From positions 40,883 through 104,882 of the forward strand of contig NZ_RPDJ01000041.1 in NCBI RefSeq assembly GCF_004023625.1: DNA of 64,000 nt. Reading direction: 5' to 3'. Below are positions 52,709 to 60,161 of the stretch, piece by piece. Source of the DNA: Streptomyces cavernae. GTDB lineage: Bacteria > Actinomycetota > Actinomycetes > Streptomycetales > Streptomycetaceae. Position numbers and translations under genes: made by a program. The notes under the pieces were generated by a model. It was given only the letters and a program-made list of their open reading frames with translations. It ran no database searches and was not told the DNA's origin. Each line of letters opens with the position of its first letter. Position 1 is the first letter of the stretch.

Positions 52709-54334
52709 ATGCCCTCTCACAGCCCGGCCCTGGGGTCCGCCCCGTCGCCGCCGTCCACGACGCTCGGGTACGCCCTGTTCGCCACCCGCTGGCTCCAGGC
52801 CCCGCTGTACTTCGGGCTGGTGGCCGCGCAGGGCGTCTACGTCTACAAGTTCTTCAACGAGCTGTGGAATTTAATCCTGCGGTGCGTGACCGGGCAGGCG
52901 ACCGAGACGTACGTCATGCTCGCCGTGCTCAAGCTGGTCGACGTCGTCATGATCGCCAATCTGCTGATCATGGTGATCGTCGGGGGTTACGAGACGTTCG
53001 TCTCCCGCATCGGTCTACAGGGCCACCGCGACCAGCCCGAATGGCTCTCGCACGTCAACTCCAACGTGCTGAAGGTCAAACTCGCCACCGCCATCGTCGG
53101 CATCTCCTCGGTGCACCTGCTGCAGATGTTCGTGGACGTGCACCACACCGCACGCCACGCACTGCTGTGGGGGACGGTGATCCACATGGCCTTCATCGCG
53201 TCCGCGGCGATCCTGGCGTACATGTCCGGACCGATGGTGGGGCGGACCGACCACGGGCACCGGGAGCGCAGGGAACTCCCGGACGACGGGGTGCACGGGG
53301 TGCACAGGGACGAGGGCGCCGGGGATGACGGCGAGCACGAAGTGCACGGCGGGGGCGGCGTGCACGGCGCGGGCGGGGCGCACGGCACGTACGGCGGGCG
53401 CGAGGTGCGCCCGTCCGGCGGGGCCGCCGCTTCGGGCCGGGTGTCACCGGCCGTGCTGGCCAGGATCGGCCTGCCGACCCAGTCGGCCGCCTCGCGCGAG
53501 TACGCGGACGATCCGGGCCGGCGCGGTCGCGAGGACGATCCGGGTTCGCGCCGGTACGAGGACGATCCGGGCTCGCGCGGTTACGACGACGATCCGGGCC
53601 GGCGCGGTTACGAGGATGAGCCCGGATCGCACAGGATCGGGTCCGAGGCGGCCGGTCCCGCATACGAGACCCACGTTCTGCGGAGCCGCCCCGCCGACGG
53701 TCATGGCGCGCACGCGGGAAACCGGGCGCCTGCCCGTGACCTTCCCGAGACGGGTGCCGAGGCCCGGATGCGCGCCGCGAGGTTTCCCTTCCGGAAGCTG
53801 CTGGAGGAATTCGACGAGGACCACCCCCGCTCCTTCGACAGGGAGGCGCTGGCCCGGCTGGGCAAGCTGGAGTTCGTCGGTGCCCGGCGGAACGTGGTGT
53901 TCGTCGGCGGCCCCGGTACCGGCAAGACGCATCTCGCCATCGGCCTCGGCGTTCGCGCCTGCCAGGCCGGGCACAGGGTGCTGTTCGCGACCGCCGGTGA
54001 GTGGGCCGACCGGCTGGCCGCCGCACGCGCGGAGGGCCGGCTGGGCGAGGAACTGGCCGCTCTCGACGACTATCCGGTGCTGATCGTCGACGAGGTCGGC
54101 TACCTCTCCTTCGACGCGGACACCGCCCGGCTCTTCTTCCGGCTGGTCGCCCACCGCTACGAGCGGGGCTCGCTGATCGTGACCAGCGATCGTCCGCTCG
54201 GCCGCTGGGACGACGTCTTCGGCGGTTCGGCCGCGGCCGCGATGGTCGACCGTCTTGTGCACCACGCCGAGATCGTCCGGCTCGAAGGGGACAGCTACCG
54301 GACGCGCCGCGCTACTTCAGCATGGGCAGAGTGA
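52709..54334 (+). CDS. Fusion of a YqhA/UPF0114-type membrane domain and an IstB-type AAA+ ATPase
   Basis: A 541-residue protein joining two unrelated parts. Residues ~20-180 form a three- to four-helix membrane domain of the TIGR00645/YqhA type (LYFGLVAAQGVYVYKFFNEL, VDVVMIANLLIMVIVGGYET). Residues ~185-340 are a His/Gly- then Asp-Pro-rich linker with a 10-residue repeat (EDDPGSRRY). Residues ~350-541 are an IS21 IstB/DnaC-like ATPase. Its features are FPFRKLLEEFDEDHPRSFD, Walker A GGPGTGKT (400-407), Walker B VLIVDEVGYL (Asp461-Glu462), a sensor I-like IVTSDRPLGRWDDVF and the end MVDRLVHHAEIVRLEGDSY. The frame is continuous. No IstA or IS ends are seen. Its 3' end overlaps the next leftward gene. 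Confidence 0.85.
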   Translation: MPSHSPALGSAPSPPSTTLGYALFATRWLQAPLYFGLVAAQGVYVYKFFNELWNLILRCVTGQATETYVMLAVLKLVDVVMIANLLIMVIVGGYETFVSRIGLQGHRDQPEWLSHVNSNVLKVKLATAIVGISSVHLLQMFVDVHHTARHALLWGTVIHMAFIASAAILAYMSGPMVGRTDHGHRERRELPDDGVHGVHRDEGAGDDGEHEVHGGGGVHGAGGAHGTYGGREVRPSGGAAASGRVSPAVLARIGLPTQSAASREYADDPGRRGREDDPGSRRYEDDPGSRGYDDDPGRRGYEDEPGSHRIGSEAAGPAYETHVLRSRPADGHGAHAGNRAPARDLPETGAEARMRAARFPFRKLLEEFDEDHPRSFDREALARLGKLEFVGARRNVVFVGGPGTGKTHLAIGLGVRACQAGHRVLFATAGEWADRLAAARAEGRLGEELAALDDYPVLIVDEVGYLSFDADTARLFFRLVAHRYERGSLIVTSDRPLGRWDDVFGGSAAAAMVDRLVHHAEIVRLEGDSYRTRRATSAWAE

Positions 54335-54674
54335 CGTTGTTGAGCAGTGGCCCCTCCACGGTGACGCCCTCGGTGACCAGGGGTTCGCCGACCACGGGCA
54401 ACCCGGCGGCCGGCAGGGGCAGCGGCAGGGCGCCCGGAGCCGCCGTGGCCTGGGGAGCGAGCGCACCGAGGAGGGCGGCGGCCGAGAGGACGGCGGTGGC
54501 GGAGGCGATGACGGCGGAGCGGGTGCGGGTGCCGGTGCTGGTGTCGGTGCGCTTGCCGGCATTGGTGTCGGTGCGCTTGCCGGTGCTGGGGGCTTTATCG
54601 GCCGTGACGACGGGGAGCTCGGGACGCTCGGAACGTTCGGAGCGCCCGGAGTACTTGGTGTGCCTGGAACGCAT
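54312..54674 (-). CDS. Small secreted protein, unknown function
   Basis: A 120-residue frame. A long N-terminus with short Thr/Lys/Asp repeats (GKRTDTNAGKRTDTSTGT) precedes a signal-like hydrophobic stretch (SAVIASATAVLSAAALLGAL) cut near ATA-AP. The mature end is short and beta-prone (LPVVGEPLVTEGVTVEGPLL, NNVTLPMLK). The true start may be nearer the signal peptide. It overlaps the end of the fusion gene by 23 bp. With the 38-residue gene upstream it forms a pair of small exported products. Confidence 0.65.
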   Translation of the reverse strand: MRSRHTKYSGRSERSERPELPVVTADKAPSTGKRTDTNAGKRTDTSTGTRTRSAVIASATAVLSAAALLGALAPQATAAPGALPLPLPAAGLPVVGEPLVTEGVTVEGPLLNNVTLPMLK

Positions 54675-54767
54675 CGGGTGCGACGGACCTTTCGGGGATT
54701 CGCGCTGACGGCTGGGAGGGGCGGGCCGGCCCCGGTACGCCGAGACCGGCCCCTGGACGGGCGGGGG

Positions 54768-54884
54768 TCAGAGCGTCAGGCCCCCGCCGAGATCGATGCC
54801 GATCGCCGCGGCCTGGGTGGCCAACGCTCCGACCATCGCGGCGGTCGCGGTCAGTACGGTGGCGATACGACGAGCAGCGCGCAT
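54768..54884 (-). CDS. 38-residue secreted peptide
   Basis: A 39-codon gene. MRAARRIATVLTATAAMVGA is a complete signal peptide ending near TQAAA, leaving a mature peptide of about 11 residues, IGIDLGGGLTL. GAGAGGG lies eight bases upstream of the ATG, a good ribosome site. It is 93 bp upstream of and co-directional with the small secreted protein gene. Such tiny exported peptides in Streptomyces are easily missed; function unknown. Confidence 0.65.
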   Translation of the reverse strand: MRAARRIATVLTATAAMVGALATQAAAIGIDLGGGLTL

Positions 54885-55048
54885 GGAACTACCCTCTCTG
54901 TTGCTCTTGTTCGACCCGGAGCCCGTTGTCGGCTTCGCCGGCGGGCCGGGTCAGGACACCCGTTGGCTGCCCGGGGGCGCGCGATGCGATGCGGGACGCT
55001 CGGCAAGGTCCCTCAAGCGTGGGAAACCTCCGGCATGGCGTGCATGAA

Positions 55049-55085
55049 CCCCCGCGTACGCCCGAAGGAGTGAGGCACGCGGGGG
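55049..55085 (-). terminator. Terminator hairpin after the XPB partner gene
   Basis: CCCCCGCGT (55049-55057) pairs with ACGCGGGGG (55077-55085), just past the stop of the leftward gene. Confidence 0.75.
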
Positions 55086-55098
55086 AAGGGGGGAGGCG

Positions 55099-57804
55099 TC
55101 AGGCCGGGTCGTCGGCGAGTTCCGCGACGCCGGTGATCCGGTGCAGCGGAAAGGTGCGGACCTCGTCCGCGGTGTGGTCGTACGCCGTCACGAAGCCGCC
55201 CTCCACGCGCACCGGGGCGATCACACGCTGGCTGGCGGAGCCCTCGGCGTTGACGTAGCCGATCCACAGCGCCTCGCCGCTGAGGACCGCGGCCTGCATG
55301 GTGGCGAGGGTCTCGGCCGAGCTGGTGCGGGGCAGGTCGGTGCCGCTGCGCTGCGGGGCGGGCTTGCGCGGGGCGGTGGAGGCCAGGTCGCCCGCCCGGA
55401 TCGCGCGCAGCGCGGCCGTCAGCAAGGTGGTGTCGGGGGCCGGCGGACCCTCCGGCACGGGGGCGGGAGGGGTCCGGGGCGGGGTGCGGTGGGCCAGGGC
55501 GCGGGTGATGACGACATCGCCCTCCGCGGACTCCGCCGCGGGTGCGAAGCCCAGGGAACGCAGTCCGTCGAGGAGTGTCGCCGGGTCCGTCCGGGCGGCC
55601 AGCACGGTGGGCGCGAGGCGGCGCAGCCCGAGGGCCGCGGCACGCCGGTCGGCGAGGATCTCGTTCAGCAGGGCATCGTCGTCGCACCGTACGTACGCGG
55701 AGGCCGCGCCGACCCGCAGATGACCGTGTTTGCGGGCCACGTCGTCGATCAGATAGGCGAGCGGCTGCGGGATCGGGGTGCGGGAGTGGGCGGCGAGGAA
55801 GGCGTGCAGGTCCGAGGCGGAGCGGCCGGCGTCCAGCGCGCGGCGCACCGAACCCGGGGTGAAGCGGTAGACGGTCGCGCCGCCCTTCGACTCCACGTCC
55901 GCGAGCACGCCCAGCATGTCGGCGAGCGGCCGTTGCAGAGGGCCGGGGGCCACGGCGGTCAGGTCGGCCTGGAGGAGGACATGGTCGAGGGGCTCGGGGA
56001 GCAACGGGGCGAGGAGACGGGCCGCGGCGGCGGAACGGACGGCCTCCTCGGCGGGGGATTTGGCGGAAGGCGCGGTGGATTCCGGCACGGAGGGCGCGGT
56101 GGATTCCGGCGCGGTGGGTGTGGCGGACCCTGGCGCGGTGGCCGCGGTGGGCGGGTGCTGCCTGTGGTGGACGGGCAGCTTGTCGCCGGGCCCGCCGGAG
56201 GGCCGGGCGGACTTGGCCGGTGCGGCCGGCAGCCCCAGCAGCGCCCGCCCGTGCGCGGACAGGGCGCCCCGGCCGGTGACCCCCAGCAACTCCGCCTCGG
56301 TCAGGGTCCATTGGGCGAGGCGTGTCCGCAGGTCGTCGTCCTTGCGGTCCTCCCGGCGGTCGGCCTGTTGCGGGCCGCGCAGGGGGCGCTCCCAGCGGAG
56401 CCGGGCGAGGACGGAGTCGGCGGACGGGGCCAGCCCTTCGGGCAGACCGGCCAGGAGGGAGAGGACGCGGTGGCGCACCTCGGGCGCGGCGGAGCGGTCC
56501 AGCCCGGGGCCCAGCGCGGAGAGCGTCCGGTCCTTGGCGTCCCGGCCGCCGACCAGGCCCGGTGTGCGGGTGGCGGCCAGCCAGGCCGTGGCGAGCCGGG
56601 TCCAGCGCTCGGCGGCGGGCAGCTGGAGCCACTCGTCGTACGCCGGTGTCGCCGCGTACCGCTCGTCCTCCTCGCCGTCGGAGGCCAGCAGCCCGGCGGC
56701 GTAGGCGAGTTCCACCCAGAACGCGGCGACCGGCTCCGGCACGTCCAGTGCCACGGCCGTCCGCTTAAGGTCCCGCACGCTCAGCCCACCGGCCCGCAGT
56801 ACCAGCGGCCCGCCCTCGTCCCAGTCCTTCAGTAGCTCCTCGACGGTCGCCAGCGCGCCGTACGCCTGGGCGGCCGCCGTCGCGTCCACGATCTGGGGGC
56901 GGGGTTCACCGGACGTCTCCAGCGCGGGCGGCACCGGCTCCGGTGTGTGGTGCGCGCGCCCAGCCCGCAGATGCACCGCCACTTCGCGCGGCAGCACCAC
57001 CGTGCCGGGCGCGGTCGGCAGCAGCAGTCCGCGGTCGAGCAGCCAGCGCAGCCGGGGCGCGGGATTCGGTGTGACCTGTCCGTACGGTGGCCCCCACACC
57101 AGCCGCGCCAGGATCTCCAGCGAGTCCGCGGGAGCCTCGCCGAGCAGGGCCGTCATCCGCGTCCGGTCGGTGAACAGCTCGGTCAGCGACGCGACCGCGG
57201 AGACCGAGTCGTGCGTGGAGGGCAGCCCCGCCGCCGCCACGATCTCCTGGATCCGTCCGGGCGACATGCCCGCCGCCGCCTCGGCGACCGTCGGCCCGAG
57301 ACCGGTCGGCGAGGGGTGCTGGGGCGAGGGGGCGAGCAGTTCGCGTGCGGTGCGCACCAGCCGCAGCCGGTCCTGGGTGCCCCACACCAGAGCCTGTTCG
57401 CGCAGGGTCGCCAGGGCCCGCGGGAGTGCCTCGGCGACGGCCGGGTCGCCGGCGTCGCCCGCCATCAGCCCGAGCAGTGCCCCGTAAGACGCCGGGTCCG
57501 GGGCCACCGCCAGCGCCTCGGCCGTCTGCAGCGCGAACCGGTCGAGCCGCTCCAGGGCCCGTACGACGGAGGCGCGGGTGCCCGCCCGGGTCGCCAGCTG
57601 CGTCAGATCCGTGGGAACCGGCGTGATCAGGTCGGGGCGGCTGCGCAGCAGGGCGGACAGGGACGCGTCGTCGCGGCCGCGGAGGTCCTCCGCGAGCGAG
57701 CGCGGTTCCGCCGGGGAGGCGGACCGCGTGTCCGTCTCCTGATCCCTCTCACCGTCCGTGCGGCCCGTACCGGGCTCCCGGACGCCGGGCTCCTGGGTGC
57801 TCAT
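55099..57804 (-). CDS. XPB-associated helicase C-terminal domain (Helicase_C_3) protein
   Basis: A 901-residue actinobacterial protein. The N-terminus (SLAEDLRGRDDASLSALLRS, LITPVPTDLTQLATRAGTRA) and winged-helix repeats lead to an XPB/Ssl2-type helicase C-terminal region (LPEPLDHVLLQADLTAVAPG, GVLADVESKGGATVYRFTPG, AYLIDDVARKHGHLRVGAAS). A WYL-like C-terminal domain (EALWIGYVNAEGSASQRVIA, YDHTADEVRTFPLHRITGVA) ends it. It carries no Walker A of its own. It is thought to work with XPB; the pair is usually adjacent. A Pro/Ser/Thr repeat (APSVPESTAPS) marks a flexible linker. Confidence 0.88.
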   Translation of the reverse strand: MSTQEPGVREPGTGRTDGERDQETDTRSASPAEPRSLAEDLRGRDDASLSALLRSRPDLITPVPTDLTQLATRAGTRASVVRALERLDRFALQTAEALAVAPDPASYGALLGLMAGDAGDPAVAEALPRALATLREQALVWGTQDRLRLVRTARELLAPSPQHPSPTGLGPTVAEAAAGMSPGRIQEIVAAAGLPSTHDSVSAVASLTELFTDRTRMTALLGEAPADSLEILARLVWGPPYGQVTPNPAPRLRWLLDRGLLLPTAPGTVVLPREVAVHLRAGRAHHTPEPVPPALETSGEPRPQIVDATAAAQAYGALATVEELLKDWDEGGPLVLRAGGLSVRDLKRTAVALDVPEPVAAFWVELAYAAGLLASDGEEDERYAATPAYDEWLQLPAAERWTRLATAWLAATRTPGLVGGRDAKDRTLSALGPGLDRSAAPEVRHRVLSLLAGLPEGLAPSADSVLARLRWERPLRGPQQADRREDRKDDDLRTRLAQWTLTEAELLGVTGRGALSAHGRALLGLPAAPAKSARPSGGPGDKLPVHHRQHPPTAATAPGSATPTAPESTAPSVPESTAPSAKSPAEEAVRSAAAARLLAPLLPEPLDHVLLQADLTAVAPGPLQRPLADMLGVLADVESKGGATVYRFTPGSVRRALDAGRSASDLHAFLAAHSRTPIPQPLAYLIDDVARKHGHLRVGAASAYVRCDDDALLNEILADRRAAALGLRRLAPTVLAARTDPATLLDGLRSLGFAPAAESAEGDVVITRALAHRTPPRTPPAPVPEGPPAPDTTLLTAALRAIRAGDLASTAPRKPAPQRSGTDLPRTSSAETLATMQAAVLSGEALWIGYVNAEGSASQRVIAPVRVEGGFVTAYDHTADEVRTFPLHRITGVAELADDPA

Positions 57805-57948
57805 CCGCCCCACGGTAGCGGGTGGTGGTTACGGGGAGCCGGGGCCGACCATGTGCGCCACCGGGGCGGCTCTGCGTGGTAGGTGGGCCGCCGCCGGCGC
57901 GGTACGGTCGGTGAGGACCGCCGAAACGCCGTTGGCGGAGGGGACTTC

Positions 57949-59106
57949 GTGGGCATCGAGAGCGACAAGCTGGTCTTGGACTATCTGAGCCGGGTCGGCG
58001 ATCTGGCCCAGCAGCGCCAGCTGCCCTCCGGGGCCCGGATGCGGCTCGTGACCGAGTTGCGCGGGGAGATCGACCGGCGGCGCGCCAAGGCCGACAGCCC
58101 GGCCGCGGTGCGCCGCATTCTGGCGCGGCTGGGGACGCCGGAGGACGTGGTGTCCGGGGCGGCGGCGAGGGGTGCCGCGGCGAGTGGTGCGGAGACCGGT
58201 GGTGCGGGGACCGGTGGTGCGGCGGCGAGTGGTACCGATTCGGGCCGTCCGGCTCCGGCCGCTTCCGGTGATGTGCCCGCCGAGGCGCCCGCCTCCGTTC
58301 CCGCCCCGCGCGTGCGTGAGCCCGTGGACCCGCCGAAGGGCCTGCGCCGGATGCTCCCGCGGCCCCGTACTGCGGAGGCCGCGGACGCGCCCCCCGCTCC
58401 CAGGGAACCGTCGCCGCCCCATCTGGCGAGCACCGAGGAACTGGGGTCGGGCGGGCGGCCCGACTGGTGGCGGGTGGAGGGCGGACCCTTCGGCCCCATG
58501 GACGGTGTGCCCGGCTTCGTCGGGGGCGTGGAGATTCCCGAGCTCCTCGAGCCACCGCCCGCCACGGAGGCGGAGACGGATGCCGGTGCGGGTACGCAGA
58601 AGACGGATGCGGCGGCCGGGAAGGGGACGGCCAAGGCGAAAGAGAAGACGAAGAAGGAGAAGACGAAAAAGGGGAAGGGCGGGGCCGGGGCGGAGCCCGT
58701 TCCCGTGGTGGAAGGGGTTGCCGCGGCGCCGGAGAAACGCCGTCGTCTGCTGGGCCCTTCCGGAGCCGGTGGCTGGAGCAACCCGCTGCTCCTGCTCGCC
58801 GCGGCGCTCCTGGTCGGTGGGGCCGTGATGGGCAATCTGCTGCCGCTGGCCCTCGGCTGGATCATCGCCTGGGCCTCGCGCCGGCTGACTCCAGCGGAGT
58901 CCAAGTGGGCCGTGGTGGTGCTGCCGGGGCTGGCGCTGGCGGCGGGGATGGCATGGCTGTGGGGGCGGTCCACCGAGCGGTGGGGTGAGCCGATCACGCA
59001 GGGGCACATGGGCGACGCGATCGCGGAGACATGGCCGTGGGTGATCCGCGGCGCGGCGGCGCTCTCGGCGGTCTACCTCGTGTGGCGCTCACAGCGACGG
59101 CGCTGA
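57949..59106 (+). CDS. HAAS-domain membrane protein (DUF1700-like)
   Basis: A 385-residue protein. An N-terminal HAAS-like helical domain at about 5-65 (DKLVLDYLSRVGDLAQQRQL, VRRILARLGTPEDVV) precedes a long Ala/Gly/Pro-rich linker. A Lys-rich acidic/basic stretch follows (KAKEKTKKEKTKKGKG). Three C-terminal transmembrane helices end it (LLLLAAALLVGGAVMGNLLP, WAVVVLPGLALAAGMAWLWG, IRGAAALSAVYLVW). GTG 57949 is set by GGAGGGG six bases upstream. HAAS proteins often sit beside PadR regulators, but none is here. Function unknown. Confidence 0.82.
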   Translation: MGIESDKLVLDYLSRVGDLAQQRQLPSGARMRLVTELRGEIDRRRAKADSPAAVRRILARLGTPEDVVSGAAARGAAASGAETGGAGTGGAAASGTDSGRPAPAASGDVPAEAPASVPAPRVREPVDPPKGLRRMLPRPRTAEAADAPPAPREPSPPHLASTEELGSGGRPDWWRVEGGPFGPMDGVPGFVGGVEIPELLEPPPATEAETDAGAGTQKTDAAAGKGTAKAKEKTKKEKTKKGKGGAGAEPVPVVEGVAAAPEKRRRLLGPSGAGGWSNPLLLLAAALLVGGAVMGNLLPLALGWIIAWASRRLTPAESKWAVVVLPGLALAAGMAWLWGRSTERWGEPITQGHMGDAIAETWPWVIRGAAALSAVYLVWRSQRRR

Positions 59107-59510
59107 CTTCGCGTGGCGGGTGGCGAGTTCGCTGCGTTGGCGAATGGCCGTGATGGTGTCGGTCGCCGCGTCCCAGGAGCAATGACACATGCACCAGGAC
59201 GGGTTGGCCGAAGGTCACGATCAGGACGCCGGAACGCCGACACCTTCGGTCATAAGTGACCAGAACGTGATGCCAAACGATCTGAATGAGCCAGTGGTGA
59301 TCGATGTTGGCTGTGATTCGCCTGTGAAAACCGTGAGCTTCGCGTAAGGATCCTCGGGTTGGTCACGCCGGGCCTTTGACCGGGGCGCGTGACCCCGGTG
59401 CCCGGAGTCGGCTGAGTCAGCCATGAACCGCACCGATGCACAGCATGCCCGAGTCCTCAGGCGACGTGGCATGCCTGATCGTTGATGTTCACGCAGGGGG
59501 AATTTCGTAT
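59107..59510. other. 404-bp intergenic region
   Basis: Lower G+C than its surroundings and no frame with normal codon bias. It probably holds the promoter for the secreted-protein genes that follow. I see no repeat or palindrome worth naming. Confidence 0.45.
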
Positions 59511-60020
59511 ATGAGACGGCGAAGCATGCCCGGGCGCATGGGAACCGTGGCCCTGGCATCGCTCGTGGCGGCGACAGCCTGGAGTACGGGGCCGATGCTC
59601 GGTCTCGCGCAGGCGGCTCCCGGTGAGGGACTGGACTCCCTGGTCGAGGATTTCGCTTACCCGGACCGGGACAAGCTGCTGGCCGAGAAGGGCCTGAAGC
59701 TCATCTCCGGTGACGGCAACATCACACTGGCCGAGTGTGCGGCCGGCGGCAGTGAGCTGGTGCGGATCAACAGCCGTGACAGCGGCAATGTGTGTTTTAA
59801 CGCGTCGACGAAGAAGATCCAGTTGTTCGTCAACGGCAAGGCGCAGACGGCGGCCGACTTCACCACTCCGTGGCGGGCTGCCGGCGGTCTGCAGAGCCGC
59901 CGGCTCGGTTACAAGGGCGGATTCCAGGAGAACTTCGCCGGAACCGTCGACAACGTCCGTGTCTGGGACCGGGCCGTGGGAGTCGACGAGATATTCAACG
60001 ACGGGATCCGGGTCGGCTGA
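59511..60020 (+). CDS. Chimeric secreted protein: foreign N-terminus joined to half a LamG domain
   Basis: A 169-residue exported protein. The signal peptide (MRRRSMPGRMGTVALASLVA to QA-AP) is followed by LDSLVEDFAYPDRDKLLAEK, GLKLISGDGNITLAECAAGG, the N-terminal block of a family of Streptomyces secreted proteins I know only as hypothetical. At about residue 100 this switches to the last ~70 residues of a LamG jelly-roll (KKIQLFVNGKAQTAADFTTP, GGFQENFAGTVDNVRVWDRA). That part is nearly identical to the second LamG of the next gene (61391-61560). It looks like a recombination product and may not fold. Confidence 0.75.
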   Translation: MRRRSMPGRMGTVALASLVAATAWSTGPMLGLAQAAPGEGLDSLVEDFAYPDRDKLLAEKGLKLISGDGNITLAECAAGGSELVRINSRDSGNVCFNASTKKIQLFVNGKAQTAADFTTPWRAAGGLQSRRLGYKGGFQENFAGTVDNVRVWDRAVGVDEIFNDGIRVG

Positions 60021-60161
60021 CCGACGCTGAACTCCGTTTCTTCATCGGGGCCCGCACACGTTCGGCGGGATCCGCGCAACGTGCCGCAGCGGGCACCGAT
60101 TTCACCTGCACGGGATGCATATTCCCTTGCTCCCCATCTGTTTGACGAACCTGGATCACAC

